Shown here: piece by piece, positions 7,201-16,065 of the stretch
Layout of the letters: every line of letters starts with the position of its first letter
Numbering within the stretch: position 1 is the first letter of the stretch
DNA from: Bacillus massilinigeriensis
Lineage (GTDB): Bacteria; Bacillota; Bacilli; Bacillales; Cytobacillaceae
Direction of reading: 5' to 3'
DNA: 41,088 bases
Assembly: GCF_900111815.1 (NCBI RefSeq)
Contig: NZ_LT630004.1
Span: forward strand, 2,251,502-2,292,589
Notes under the pieces: generated by a model
Told to the model about the DNA's origin: nothing
Databases searched by the model: none
What the model saw: only the letters and a program-made list of their open reading frames with translations
Made by a program: the position numbers and the translations under genes

Positions 7201-8463
7201 TTATGTCTGACGCTGTATGTCATATCTTGCAGAAATACTTTTTAACCCTAGGGAAAGCCAGTAGGCTTTCCCTAGGGTTTTATGAAGAATTGGGCTCTTG
7301 GATATTCTCCAATAGGCTTTCCTCGTATTTCCCCATTCGTAAGCTTTTCCTCTTGGTACACCCAGTTCGATGAGTTTCCTGACTTTGGTTCGAGGAAGTT
7401 TCCATTCCTTCCACCTAATCATTCGCATTCTTCGATTTAGCCAGCCTTCCAGGCTAACAATTACTGACCGGGTATCAGCCAGGTGGTAATAGTTGACCCA
7501 CCCCACTAGATATTCATTTAGGATATGAATCCTTGTCTCCATAGAGATTGAACTTCGCCTGCTAGTCAATTTCCTAGCTTTATCCTTAAACCGTTTTATT
7601 GCTTGAGGTGATATTCTCACCTTCGGTTTTAGGTTGCTTGTGAAACTGAAGCCGAGAAATTTTCTCTTCCACGGTCGGTCTACGGCACTTTTCTCCTTGT
7701 TCACCTTCAGCTTAAGCTTCCCCTCTATAAAATGAGTCATTGCTCTCATTACTCTTTCTCCAGCCCTTTTGGATTTCACATAGATGTTGCAATCATCCGC
7801 ATACCTGACAAACCTGTGTCCTCTGCGCTCTAATTCCTTATCCAGTTCATCCAGGACTATATTGGACAGGAGGGGGCTTAATGGTCCTCCTTGCGGAGTG
7901 CCTTCCTGGTTCGGACTGAGAAGTCCGCCTTCCATAACACCCGCGGTTAGGAATCGTCGAATCAAACGGAGTAAGGATTTATCCTCTATTCTCCCGGCTA
8001 ATTTACTCATTAACCTGTCGTGGTTAACCTTATCGAAGAACTTTTCGAGGTCAATGTCTACCACCCATCTATATCCTTCTTCCATGTAGCTTTGCGCTAG
8101 TTTGACTGCCTGGTGCGCCCGCCTGTTCGGCCGGAACCCAAAACTACTTTCAGAAAAGCCTGGGTCGTACATTCTGGTAAGCACCTGGGTTATTGCCTGT
8201 TGAATGAAATGGTCCGTCACGGTCGGGATTCCTAATTTTCTTTTCCCTTTGCCGTCTGGTTTCGGGATTTCGACTCGACGGACGGGGGAAGGGACATAGG
8301 TTCCCTCGGCAAGGGATTTGCGCAGTTCGCTCCAGTTATCCACGATATGTGCGCGCAGAGCGGTGACGGGCATTCCGTCCACTCCATGCTTTCCCTTGTT
8401 CTTTTCTACTCTTTTAATCGCGTTAAGTAGATTTTCCCGTGACAGGATTCGTTCCATTAACAT
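7201..8463 (-). CDS. ltrA: Group II intron reverse transcriptase/maturase (class C)
   Basis: A 420-aa intron-encoded protein that helps the intron RNA splice and reverse-transcribes it during mobility. RT domain: F-G-F-R-P-N-R at about 109-115, D-I-D-L-E-K-F-F-D at 137-145, Q-G-G-P-L-S-P-L-L-S at 191-200, catalytic Y-A-D-D at 221-224; then the maturase X domain (L-G-F-S-F onwards). There is no HNH endonuclease, as expected for class C. The ATG at 8461-8463 with AGGAGG 8 nt upstream is chosen over an in-frame GTG at 8517. Residue 85 is His where copy 1 has Arg in the T-D-R-F-I-Q-Q motif, possibly lowering activity. Confidence 0.93.
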   Translation of the reverse strand: MLMERILSRENLLNAIKRVEKNKGKHGVDGMPVTALRAHIVDNWSELRKSLAEGTYVPSPVRRVEIPKPDGKGKRKLGIPTVTDHFIQQAITQVLTRMYDPGFSESSFGFRPNRRAHQAVKLAQSYMEEGYRWVVDIDLEKFFDKVNHDRLMSKLAGRIEDKSLLRLIRRFLTAGVMEGGLLSPNQEGTPQGGPLSPLLSNIVLDELDKELERRGHRFVRYADDCNIYVKSKRAGERVMRAMTHFIEGKLKLKVNKEKSAVDRPWKRKFLGFSFTSNLKPKVRISPQAIKRFKDKARKLTSRRSSISMETRIHILNEYLVGWVNYYHLADTRSVIVSLEGWLNRRMRMIRWKEWKLPRTKVRKLIELGVPRGKAYEWGNTRKAYWRISKSPILHKTLGKAYWLSLGLKSISARYDIQRQT

Positions 8464-9011
8464 TGATATAACCTCCTGCGTAAATAGGGTTTCTGTTTGT
8501 GTTCTTCCATTCTCCACCCTGTCCTATTGACCCCCATGGATTCACCATTTCTTTCAATAGACAGGTTTCTCTGTTTTCTGTTTCACTGAATGGCAAGATT
8601 CGCCTAGCCCCTATTTTCCATAACTGGTTCAGCCCTTCCTTATCCTCTTAAGCGGACAAGTACTATGGCTTCTGCTGACGCCTGCCGTTCAACCTACCCT
8701 CACGGATAGGCTTACCGCATGAGTACGGCATTCCGACAGGTTCTCCCCGGGTAAGAGTACAGACTTTCCTTCCACGTCTCCGCCTCATTTACTCTGTGGC
8801 ACCTTCGGCAGTAAGGGCTTTGTCTTGTTTTGCAGACTCACCCAATGCCACCTAGCCTTATATGAGGTTCGTGTTCCTCGGAGCGGAAGTTTGCCGCCGA
8901 CTTCCTTCAGATATAAGGGTCGCCCCTTATACCCTTGTCTTGAGCTACAGCTACTACTGCCTTCACTGTTCAGGACTTTCACCTTAGAGCCTGTACCCAT
9001 GCCGGGCACAC

Positions 9012-9050
9012 AAAAAGAGGATCTGGAATATTCATTCCAAACCCTCTTTT
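9012..9050 (-). terminator. murC terminator, abutted by intron copy 2
   Basis: The minus strand forms a 14-bp stem with two wobble pairs, a GAAT loop (stem-loop 9017-9048) and a TTTTT tail ending at 9012. It is followed at once by the intron 5' end. It lies 9 bases behind the murC stop. Confidence 0.85.
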
Positions 9051-9058
9051 TGATGTTA

Positions 9059-10360
9059 TTACTGATGAAGCTGTTTTTCGTAGGCTGCTTGGAACTTTTG
9101 AATGTCTCCAGCGCCCATGAAAAGAATGACAGCATTGCTATGTTCTTTAAGTATTTCCATTCCATGTTCTGAAATAATTTCAGCTCCTGGAATTTTTTCT
9201 CTAAGATCTTCAATCGAAAGCTTTCCATGATTCTCTCTTGCAGAACCAAATATGTCACAAAGGTATACTTTGTCAGCCATATTGAGGCTATCAGCAAACT
9301 GTTGTAAGAATTTTTGAGTCCTTGTAAATGTGTGTGGCTGGAATACTGCTACAATTTCCTTATCAGGATACTTTTGATTAGCTGCATTAACAGTTGCTTT
9401 AATTTCGGTTGGGTGATGTGCATAATCGTCAATGATAATTTGATCTCCGATTTCTTTTTCAGAGAAGCGGCGCTTAACACCTTTAAAGGTGGAAAGGCCT
9501 TCTGCAATCATGTTTTTTTCCATTCCTTCATATTGGCAAAGAGCAATAACAGCAAGCGCGTTTAAAATATTATGATCTCCGTATGCAGGAACAGAAAAAG
9601 CTCCGTAGAAAGTATTGCGTACAAAGACATCAAAGGAAGTACCTTCCGTAGACTTGACAATATTCCTCGCTTGGAAGTCGTTTTCCTCTGCAAAACCGTA
9701 AAATAACACAGGTACCTTCGCCTGGATTTTCTGCAATTGCTCATCATCGCCGCAAGCAAAGATTCCTTTTTTAACTTGCCAAGCCATGTCCTGGAAGGCA
9801 GAAAAAACATCATCTATATTTGCAAAATAATCCGGATGGTCGAAATCAATGTTCGTCATGATTGCATAATCAGGGAAGTAGGATAAAAAGTGACGGCGGT
9901 ATTCGCATGCTTCAAAGACAAAATACTCCGATTCCTTTTCCCCCTTACCTGTTCCGTCTCCAATCAGGTACGACGTTGGCTTTGCTCCACCCATGACATG
10001 CGCAAGAAGCCCCGTAGTCGAAGTCTTTCCGTGCGCGCCCGTAATACCAACACTGATAAAATTCTGCATAAAATCTCCAAGAAAGCGATGATAGCGAACA
10101 ATAGGCAGGCCCTGCTTCATTGCCTCTTCAATTTCTTCGTGGGTGTCTGGGAAAGCATTGCCGGCAATGATGGTCATGCCGGGCTTTATATTCTCCTTTT
10201 GGAACGGAAGGATCTTTATTCCCGATTGTTCAAGGGCGTCCTGGGTGAAAAAATGCTTCTCTACGTCAGAGCCTTGCACTTCATAGTTCATATCATGTAG
10301 AATCTGAGCCAAAGCGCTCATTCCAGACCCCTTTATACCTACGAAATGGTAAATAGTCAT
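9059..10360 (-). CDS. murC: UDP-N-acetylmuramate--L-alanine ligase
   Basis: A 433-aa cytoplasmic ligase that adds L-Ala to UDP-MurNAc using ATP, the first amino-acid step of peptidoglycan precursor synthesis. The N-terminal UDP-binding domain has [10 protein letters not shown]; the ATP loop G-A-H-G-K-T-S-T-T is at residues 109-117; the central domain has Y-A-H-H-P-T-E. The ATG at 10358-10360 follows GGAGG with an 8-nt spacer and gives M-T-I-Y-H-F, as in B. subtilis; the upstream in-frame start (10378) overlaps the ribosome binding site. In this order it lies downstream of sftA and a nicotinate phosphoribosyltransferase gene and appears to have its own promoter. Confidence 0.96.
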   Translation of the reverse strand: MTIYHFVGIKGSGMSALAQILHDMNYEVQGSDVEKHFFTQDALEQSGIKILPFQKENIKPGMTIIAGNAFPDTHEEIEEAMKQGLPIVRYHRFLGDFMQNFISVGITGAHGKTSTTGLLAHVMGGAKPTSYLIGDGTGKGEKESEYFVFEACEYRRHFLSYFPDYAIMTNIDFDHPDYFANIDDVFSAFQDMAWQVKKGIFACGDDEQLQKIQAKVPVLFYGFAEENDFQARNIVKSTEGTSFDVFVRNTFYGAFSVPAYGDHNILNALAVIALCQYEGMEKNMIAEGLSTFKGVKRRFSEKEIGDQIIIDDYAHHPTEIKATVNAANQKYPDKEIVAVFQPHTFTRTQKFLQQFADSLNMADKVYLCDIFGSARENHGKLSIEDLREKIPGAEIISEHGMEILKEHSNAVILFMGAGDIQKFQAAYEKQLHQ

Positions 10361-10403
10361 ATAAAGAACCTCCAACAAACGTCTGTATGTAACACAGTAT
10401 ATG

Positions 10404-10433
10404 AGCGGTGCTATTTGTTTGCTATTGCACCGC
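10404..10433 (-). other. Stem-loop in the murC leader
   Basis: A perfect 7-bp inverted repeat GCGGTGC/GCACCGC with a 16-nt A-rich loop lies between the inferred murC start of transcription and its ribosome binding site. No T-run follows, so it is unlikely to be a terminator. Confidence 0.4.
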
Positions 10434-10478
10434 CTGCTGCAAATACATTGATAACTTTAATCTCTTTAATTTTAGAAC

Positions 10479-10487
10479 ATTATATCA
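10479..10487 (-). promoter_or_regulatory. Extended -10 promoter, probably for murC
   Basis: The minus strand has TG-A-TATAAT (TATAAT at 10479-10484), an extended -10 element with no good -35. It would give a leader of about 110 nt before murC. Confidence 0.5.
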
Positions 10488-10577
10488 TCTTTCCCTTGCA
10501 AAAACTATGTGCCCTGCAGGAAGCCAAGGGAGGCAGCAAAGTATATACCCGTAGCCTGCAGCCCGTAAACCACTATT

Positions 10578-11675
10578 TCAATCCACCCTTTGGAGCCGTG
10601 GATTAGGCATTAGCTTTCGTCCGGCCTTGGCCTGGTGCTGTCCGTTCAACAGAACATTGTCACCGGTAAAGCCTACATTTATTTTCAATAAACTTCCACC
10701 TACCCCGTACATGTCAACGGGTACACCACTTTTTTCAAATTCAGCAATTCTTGTTTCATTGAATCCCCCGCTGACAACAATTTTAACATGTTGGAACCCT
10801 TCCCCATCCAAGGCATTCCTCAAAGCAAAGATCAGCTCAGCATTAACGCCTCTTGGATCAAAGGTTCCGAGAAGATGCTGGTTTCTCAGGAAGTATTGAT
10901 CTATCATTGTTCTGGAAGTGTCGACACGAACACCTTTCAAGTCGTTTCCGAATGTCCTAGCAACATTGAGTGCATCTGTAATGGCATCGTTATTATAGTC
11001 GACAAGCGCAATCAAATCATCCTCAGGGTAAGTCTCATGGTAGGCCTTCGTTGCCTCCACCACATCTCCGTTAAACATCTGGATGAGCGCATGCGGCATC
11101 GTGCCCATTCCTTTTTTGCCCCACCATTCACTCATTGCATGGGTTGCCTGGGCGGATGATCCTCCTATATAGGCTGCATATCCATCCCCTGCCTGCGTCG
11201 TAAAGTGGTCATCCCTATCCCCCATAAAAATGACCGGCTTGTTTCTGCCTGCACAGCTGGCGGCTTTCACCACATTATACACATTCGTAGCAACCGAAGT
11301 TCTCCTCGCGAGGATTCCATCAATCAGCCCTTCCAAATAACCGAAATCCTGATATGGACCTGTTATGGTCAAAACCGTTTCAAATGGTTTGATTTTATCG
11401 CCGTCTTTAAGTGAATATATTTCAAGTCCATCCGGTTTATCCGCAAAAGTCTTGATAAGGGCGATAGCTTCATCTGTCCCGCATAGGACAGCTTCATTAC
11501 GCTGGAAAAATTGCATGGTGACTATGTTGTCTCTGAAGTATTTTTCGACAATTTCCCTCGTTTTCAGGAAGTATACAGCAGAAAACCAGCCGTCTCTTAT
11601 CCTTTCATCGAATTTGAAAGTTTTGTTTGTCAGGCGGCTTATCTTCCCCTGCATCTTCAGTTCGATTTCTTTCAT
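10578..11675 (-). CDS. Nicotinate phosphoribosyltransferase-type enzyme
   Basis: A 365-aa protein of the nicotinate/nicotinamide phosphoribosyltransferase family, which makes nicotinate mononucleotide from nicotinate and PRPP in NAD salvage. Family marks include the F-F-Q-R-N-E-A-V-L-C N-terminal region, G-D-R-D-D-H-F near the middle, G-V-R-V-D-T-S (phosphate-binding strand), V-V-S-G-G-F-N-E and G-V-G-G-S-L near the C-terminus. It is shorter than PncB (about 480 aa) and resembles the compact archaeal/clostridial-type forms. The start has AAGGAG with a 7-nt spacer. It lies between sftA and murC, where B. subtilis has no such gene. Quinolinate phosphoribosyltransferase is the nearest alternative but fits less well. 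Confidence 0.85.
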   Translation of the reverse strand: MKEIELKMQGKISRLTNKTFKFDERIRDGWFSAVYFLKTREIVEKYFRDNIVTMQFFQRNEAVLCGTDEAIALIKTFADKPDGLEIYSLKDGDKIKPFETVLTITGPYQDFGYLEGLIDGILARRTSVATNVYNVVKAASCAGRNKPVIFMGDRDDHFTTQAGDGYAAYIGGSSAQATHAMSEWWGKKGMGTMPHALIQMFNGDVVEATKAYHETYPEDDLIALVDYNNDAITDALNVARTFGNDLKGVRVDTSRTMIDQYFLRNQHLLGTFDPRGVNAELIFALRNALDGEGFQHVKIVVSGGFNETRIAEFEKSGVPVDMYGVGGSLLKINVGFTGDNVLLNGQHQAKAGRKLMPNPRLQRVD

Positions 11676-11752
11676 TGATAAACTCCTTCAACATAGACCT
11701 TAACTTAATAAGTCATGAACTCATGACAACGCAATTAAAAGAATACCACTTA

Positions 11753-14032
11753 TTAAACAAGTATACTAGTCTCTTGTATTGCCTCCAGATCCGTTGGGGA
11801 AATAAGGACATCCCTTGGCCTGCTCCCTCTGCCTTCCGAAATGAATCCTTGTTTTTCCATCATATCAATGAGCCTGGCAGCACGGTTATAGCCTACTTTA
11901 AACCTTCTTTGGACACTGGAAGTCGATGCGGTCCCCTGTTCGATGACAAATTCACACGCTTCAAAGAAAAGCTCATCCTCTTCTTCCGTCACTTGGCTTC
12001 TCTTTATCAATTCATCCTGTTCAAACAAATATTTCGGTTCTTTCTGCTTTCTCACAAAAGCAACAATATCATCTATTTCGCGATCTGATACAAATGTACC
12101 CTGCAGACGGAAGGGCTTGGATGCCCCATTTTCAAGGAAAAGCATATCTCCTTTGCCTAGAAGCTTTTCTGCTCCGCCTATATCAATAATCGTACGGGAA
12201 TCAACTTGTGAGGAAACAGAGAACGCAATCCTTGTAGGAACGTTCGCCTTAATAAGACCCGTAATGACATCCACGGAAGGACGTTGAGTAGCGATAATCA
12301 AATGAATGCCGCAAGCCCTCGCCTTTTGGGCTATCCTGCAAATCGCTTCTTCCACATCCGCTGGTGACATCATCATCAAGTCAGCAAGTTCGTCAATGAC
12401 AATAACGATAAGCGGCAATTTATCTCCATCGCGCTTTTGTTCTTCCGCCAATGAATTGAACCTACCAATATCCCTTACTCCAGTATGGGCAAATAGGGCA
12501 TACCTTCGTTCCATTTCTTCCACTGCCCATTTTAAGGCTGCGGTGGCAGCTTTCACATCTGTAATGACCGGACTGACAAGATGCGGGATATGATTATAAG
12601 GCGCAAGCTCCACCATTTTCGGATCGATCAGCAACAGCTTGACTTCATCAGGATGTGCTTTGAACAAAAGACTTACAATCATCGTATTGATACACACACT
12701 CTTTCCGGAACCTGTTGCACCAGCAATCAGGCCATGCGGCATCTTTCTCAAATCAGTGATGATCGGCTTTCCTGAAATATCGAGTCCTAGCGCAACAGCA
12801 AGCGGCGAGGAGGATTCTCCAAAGCTTTCATTTCCGATAATTTCACTAATTTGGACCGGCCTGCTTTTTTCATTTGGCACTTCAATTCCAATGGTATGCT
12901 TTCCAGGTATTGGCGCCTCTATCCTGATATCCTTCGCTGCTAGGCTCAGTTTGATATCATCCGACAGATTCGTAATTTTATTGACTTTCACGCCAGGGTC
13001 TGGCTGAACTTCAAATCGAGTGACGGAAGGACCTTGAGTCACATGAACAACTTTTGCTCCTACATTAAAATTGTTCATGGTTTGATTTAATAAAATTTCT
13101 TGTTCATCAAGCCAGTCCCAGTCTGCCTCAAGATGAACAGGAGGATCCAGAAGGCTAGTTGGGGGCACGGAATAATCACTATCAGCACTTTCCTTATCGA
13201 CAGCATTTGTTATCCTGTTTCCAGGTGTTGCGCTTTCCCTTTTAACTCCCCTCTGAACCTGCGACACTTCCACCGATCTTTGCCTATTAGGAGAAATTTT
13301 TTGCTTATTTTTGTCGCTCTTGAGCATCATGACATTGAAAGGAACATGGCGGCGTGGGGCAGGGTCGGACTTTGGCTCTAGTTCCGATTCTAGCTTTGGT
13401 TCCGGTTTCGGTTCTAGTTCTGACTTTAATTCCGTTTTTGCTTCCATTACGGCAGCATGATTGGTTTCTTCTTTCGATGGATAGAATGTCTTTTCTGCTG
13501 TCACTGCTGCCGTTTCCGTTTCTTCTTCAGCAATCGTTTTTAGTAAATCTTCATTTTCTCGCTGCTTATTTGAGAAACCAGAAAGTTCCACTTCAATGAC
13601 CGTTTCCTTCTTTGGCCTGCTGAAAGCATAAATTGGTGAAGGGATTTCCGTTGGCCGGAAAGGCTGCCTAGATTTCTTGTAGGGCCTCTCCACCTTGCCG
13701 CTCACCCCTTCTGTAGTGAAATCAGCATCAGGCTTATGAACTGTCGGTTTCACAGCCACATCCGGACGTTTAGTTTGTCCTGAAGTTGCGGGTCTCTTCC
13801 TCCTCATTTTTTCTTGTTCATTCAAACCTGCATCTGGTATTAGCGGGAATTTGAATTTTCCTTTCGGATACTGATACAACACCCTCGTATCCAGCTCTTT
13901 TTTTCCTTGAGGATAATGAGGCAATTTTCGATGGGTTTTTTCTTCTGCTTTTTTACTCTCATCTATTTCAATTATTTCTTCCTCTTCCATAATGAAAAAG
14001 TCTAACAGTTTTTTTAGCCAGCTCAAATACAT
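11753..14032 (-). CDS. sftA: Septum-associated DNA translocase SftA (FtsK/SpoIIIE family)
   Basis: About 759 aa. SftA is the soluble, septum-recruited relative of SpoIIIE and clears DNA from the closing septum. No TM helices are seen. Residues 1-300 form a charged, low-complexity linker with an acidic/Pro-Lys repeat at 201-228. The motor domain follows, with Walker A G-A-T-G-S-G-K-S at 439-446 and Walker B V-I-V-I-D-E-L-A-D-L. A C-terminal winged-helix gamma domain reads KOPS/SRS-type sequences (S-V-Q-R-R-F-K-V-G-Y-N-R-A). It is about 190 aa shorter than B. subtilis SftA (952 aa), the loss being in the linker. Start: ATG 14030-14032 or the GTG just before it; no well-spaced ribosome binding site separates them. 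Confidence 0.9.
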   Translation of the reverse strand: MYLSWLKKLLDFFIMEEEEIIEIDESKKAEEKTHRKLPHYPQGKKELDTRVLYQYPKGKFKFPLIPDAGLNEQEKMRRKRPATSGQTKRPDVAVKPTVHKPDADFTTEGVSGKVERPYKKSRQPFRPTEIPSPIYAFSRPKKETVIEVELSGFSNKQRENEDLLKTIAEEETETAAVTAEKTFYPSKEETNHAAVMEAKTELKSELEPKPEPKLESELEPKSDPAPRRHVPFNVMMLKSDKNKQKISPNRQRSVEVSQVQRGVKRESATPGNRITNAVDKESADSDYSVPPTSLLDPPVHLEADWDWLDEQEILLNQTMNNFNVGAKVVHVTQGPSVTRFEVQPDPGVKVNKITNLSDDIKLSLAAKDIRIEAPIPGKHTIGIEVPNEKSRPVQISEIIGNESFGESSSPLAVALGLDISGKPIITDLRKMPHGLIAGATGSGKSVCINTMIVSLLFKAHPDEVKLLLIDPKMVELAPYNHIPHLVSPVITDVKAATAALKWAVEEMERRYALFAHTGVRDIGRFNSLAEEQKRDGDKLPLIVIVIDELADLMMMSPADVEEAICRIAQKARACGIHLIIATQRPSVDVITGLIKANVPTRIAFSVSSQVDSRTIIDIGGAEKLLGKGDMLFLENGASKPFRLQGTFVSDREIDDIVAFVRKQKEPKYLFEQDELIKRSQVTEEEDELFFEACEFVIEQGTASTSSVQRRFKVGYNRAARLIDMMEKQGFISEGRGSRPRDVLISPTDLEAIQETSILV

Positions 14033-14059
14033 CACTCTTTTCCGTTTCTTTTCCTCCCT

Positions 14060-14068
14060 ATTTTAACA
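14060..14068 (-). promoter_or_regulatory. Possible extended -10 promoter for sftA
   Basis: The minus strand has TG-T-TAAAAT (TAAAAT at 14060-14065), with a poor -35. It lies between the ytpQ terminator and the sftA start and would give a very short leader. Confidence 0.4.
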
Positions 14069-14170
14069 GTTATTCGCCTGTTTTCGAGATAAATTAATAA
14101 ATCAATTATTTTTAGGTCCTTCAGTCCAAAAAATTGGAAACCCTATCCGACTTCATCCTCTTTTATCCAC

Positions 14171-14204
14171 TAAAAAGACTGCCATATGAATAAGGCAGTC
14201 TTTT
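14171..14204 (-). terminator. Terminator behind ytpQ
   Basis: The minus strand forms an 11-bp stem AAAAGACTGCC/GGCAGTCTTTT with a 10-nt loop and a T-tail. It separates ytpQ from sftA. Confidence 0.85.
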
Positions 14205-14207
14205 GAT

Positions 14208-14999
14208 TCATTTTTTATTTTTCGCCATAATGAAAATCGGCTCTAATTCTCCCTTTTCATATAAGAAAGAGAGTGCCGTTACAGGAACCCTTCCAGAAGT
14301 GAAAAAGCTCATCGTCATTTGAGCGAGTATATCATACCCAGTATCGTTTCTGATATCGGCAACGATCAAAACATCCTGGTGAGGAATAGCGACTGCCATC
14401 GTCCCATGTATCTTCTCTGCCATTCCCTCCATCAGGCTACTGTTCAGCACTCTGCTTGCATCATAACCATCATTGCTGTTCTGAAAGTAAAAAGTATTTC
14501 CTGCAACACTATCTTCCTTGAACGTAGCTGCAAGGGACCTTGCATTGAACATTGCTGTTTCCCTCACCTGCGTTTCGCTCCATCCTTCACGGGCAAGAAG
14601 TTTTTGATCAATCAACCTGTATGTCTTTCCCATATCAAGAGCATAGTAAATTCTTGTTTCGGCAGTGTGGATATCAAAGAAAAACGGTACACCTGCTTCC
14701 GCTTCATCTGGGAATGATGCGGAGCGGATAACAGGGTAAATTTTCTTTTCCTCTCCCTTTAGCTCTGCATTTTTTTCCATAGCAGCAAGACCTTCGGAAA
14801 CATAGTACACTGTCTCTTCAATTGCCTTCTCCTTACACTCATGCCATTTGGCAATGGTTCCCGGGAGTGAAACGTTGATCCCTGTGCCGCTTTGCTCATT
14901 TTCTATTCTCAGCTCGTCCTTTTTCCGGTTATAGATAAACTTGCGTCCTTGTTGCTTAAGCCTTGTTTCCAGCTCTTTGCGCATTTTTTTGCTATCCAT
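14208..14999 (-). CDS. ytpQ: DUF1444 protein YtpQ
   Basis: A 263-aa soluble protein of the DUF1444 family, matching B. subtilis YtpQ in size and place. It begins [11 protein letters not shown] and has no signal peptide or TM helix. Biochemical function is unknown; nothing in the sequence points to an enzyme class. The ATG at 14997-14999 has AAAGGGTG at suitable distance and is preferred over a TTG at 15020. It lies 33 nt behind ytpP with which it probably forms a unit. In B. subtilis ytpR lies between ytpQ and sftA; here only 175 bases with a terminator and a possible promoter are present. Confidence 0.82.
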   Translation of the reverse strand: MDSKKMRKELETRLKQQGRKFIYNRKKDELRIENEQSGTGINVSLPGTIAKWHECKEKAIEETVYYVSEGLAAMEKNAELKGEEKKIYPVIRSASFPDEAEAGVPFFFDIHTAETRIYYALDMGKTYRLIDQKLLAREGWSETQVRETAMFNARSLAATFKEDSVAGNTFYFQNSNDGYDASRVLNSSLMEGMAEKIHGTMAVAIPHQDVLIVADIRNDTGYDILAQMTMSFFTSGRVPVTALSFLYEKGELEPIFIMAKNKK

Positions 15000-15032
15000 T
15001 TGCCCACCCTTTCCGAGCAAGGAATCATGCTG

Positions 15033-15350
15033 CTATTTTGACAGCCCTTGGATGAATTCCTCAATTTGTTCTCTCGTTTTGCGTTCTTTGCTCACAAATC
15101 TGCCAACTTCCTCCCCATTATTGTATGCAATAAAGCTTGGAATACCAAACACATCCAATTCGATGCACAGATCAAGGAATTGATCTCTATCTACATATAC
15201 GAAAGTATAGCTGGTGTATTGGCTCTCGACTTCCGGCAGAAAAGGCTCAATTACCCGGCAGTCCGGGCACCAATCAGCCGAAAAAAGAAACATATGCTTT
15301 CCGTTGTTTTTCATATCATGAAATTGTTCCATAGATTCAAGTTTTTTCAT
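15033..15350 (-). CDS. ytpP: Thioredoxin-like protein YtpP
   Basis: A 105-aa thioredoxin-fold protein with active site W-C-P-D-C at residues 27-31 and the cis-Pro loop G-I-P-S at about 69-72. It is a cytoplasmic dithiol-disulfide oxidoreductase candidate; the CPDC motif differs from CGPC of classical thioredoxin. The start at 15348-15350 has GGGAGG with a 9-nt spacer. It is followed at once by ytpQ. Confidence 0.9.
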   Translation of the reverse strand: MKKLESMEQFHDMKNNGKHMFLFSADWCPDCRVIEPFLPEVESQYTSYTFVYVDRDQFLDLCIELDVFGIPSFIAYNNGEEVGRFVSKERKTREQIEEFIQGLSK

Positions 15351-15477
15351 TTAATTTTTCCTCCCATCATTTTTCACTGTATCCATTTTACAGCGGTGAA
15401 AAAGAAAAAGAAACAAAACTGACTTACTTCCACAGGGAAGCAATGTCCATTGAGAATTCTTTTTAACCTCCATTGTT

Positions 15478-16005
15478 TCACTGCTCCAACTTTCCATTCG
15501 TTATCCGGTATTGGTACTGTCCAATTAACAGCTCCATAATATGGATAAACATTCCTGTCCGGTTAATCCGATTATTCGTGAAAACGCCTATTGCACCCTC
15601 ATTGCTTCTGATATTTCTCTTTCCAGTATAATCATCCATTACAGGACCTAATTCTTCCCCTGCCATAAGCCTTAATGCAATTTCCTTTGGGAGCGGAACT
15701 CTAGCGCCTCCAGCAATGAGCGGTCTCTCTCCTCTTTGCACGAGAGCTCCCCAATTGCAAAGGTACAGGCTATCTCCTATCTCCTGTACCCCTCCCTCGA
15801 GCCCGATGCCAATATCACTCCCTGACAAAAGCAATGCTGCTTCCGCTCTGTTTATCGCGCCCTGGATTGTTTCAGAATCGGACATTGGCTGATTGCTGAC
15901 ACCTGATTCAACACTATTTGGAGTAATTTTAACATCGTAACCTTGAAATGCTTCTTTAACGGCTGATAATTTCGCCGGGTTTTTTGTACCAACTGAAATG
16001 TTCAT
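15478..16005 (-). CDS. DUF84 / YjjX-like inosine-xanthosine triphosphatase
   Basis: A 175-aa protein of the NTPase family DUF84 (YjjX, distantly related to Maf/HAM1), which removes non-canonical purine nucleotides (ITP, XTP). Marks: N-terminal S-V-G-T-K-N-P-A-K, central G-I-G-L-E-G-G-V, and the G-K-R-N-I-R-S-N-E-G-A-I-G block. The ATG at 16003-16005 with AGGA upstream is preferred over a GTG at 16014 that overlaps the ribosome binding site. It is followed by about 130 bases and then ytpP. The substrate is inferred from the family only. Confidence 0.85.
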   Translation of the reverse strand: MNISVGTKNPAKLSAVKEAFQGYDVKITPNSVESGVSNQPMSDSETIQGAINRAEAALLLSGSDIGIGLEGGVQEIGDSLYLCNWGALVQRGERPLIAGGARVPLPKEIALRLMAGEELGPVMDDYTGKRNIRSNEGAIGVFTNNRINRTGMFIHIMELLIGQYQYRITNGKLEQ

Positions 16006-16034
16006 ACACTGCACTTCCTATTCTTTAAAATGCT

Positions 16035-16058
16035 AAAAAAGAGGCAGAAACTCTGCCC
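16035..16058 (-). terminator. Terminator behind ytoP
   Basis: The minus strand has GGCAGA/TCTGCC with a 3-nt loop followed by TCTTTTTT. It separates ytoP from the DUF84 gene. Confidence 0.75.
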
Positions 16059-16065
16059 CCGTCCG

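Larger units (their letters stand above)
7124..9011 (-). mobile_element. Complete group IIC intron, copy 2
   Basis: A retroelement of about 1.89 kb. The minus strand starts at 9011 with GTGTGCCCGGC directly after the TTTTT of the murC terminator. About 550 nt of ribozyme domains I-IV is followed by the RT gene (7201-8463), then domain V (7161-7199), a domain VI hairpin (GGAGGT/ACCTCC arms) and a CCTATCTCTAT-type 3' end near 7124. The 3' boundary is uncertain by a few bases. Class C is supported by the short RT without an endonuclease domain, the overall size and insertion behind a terminator hairpin. The element lies between murC and the yknWXYZ promoter without breaking a gene. Confidence 0.9.

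Noticed and set aside
7201-8463. Retron, diversity-generating or abortive-infection RT
   Set aside because: The RT has the maturase X domain and is flanked by group II intron ends with domain V; no msr/msd, template repeat or toxin partner is seen.
10500-10577. Terminator behind the nicotinate phosphoribosyltransferase gene
   Set aside because: CTGCAGG/CCTGCAG arms are present but the loop is about 27 nt and the T-run is 10 bases away; not convincing.
13354-13599. Plus-strand frame rich in Leu/Val/Pro repeats
   Set aside because: It is the antisense shadow of the Glu-Pro-Lys repeat in SftA.
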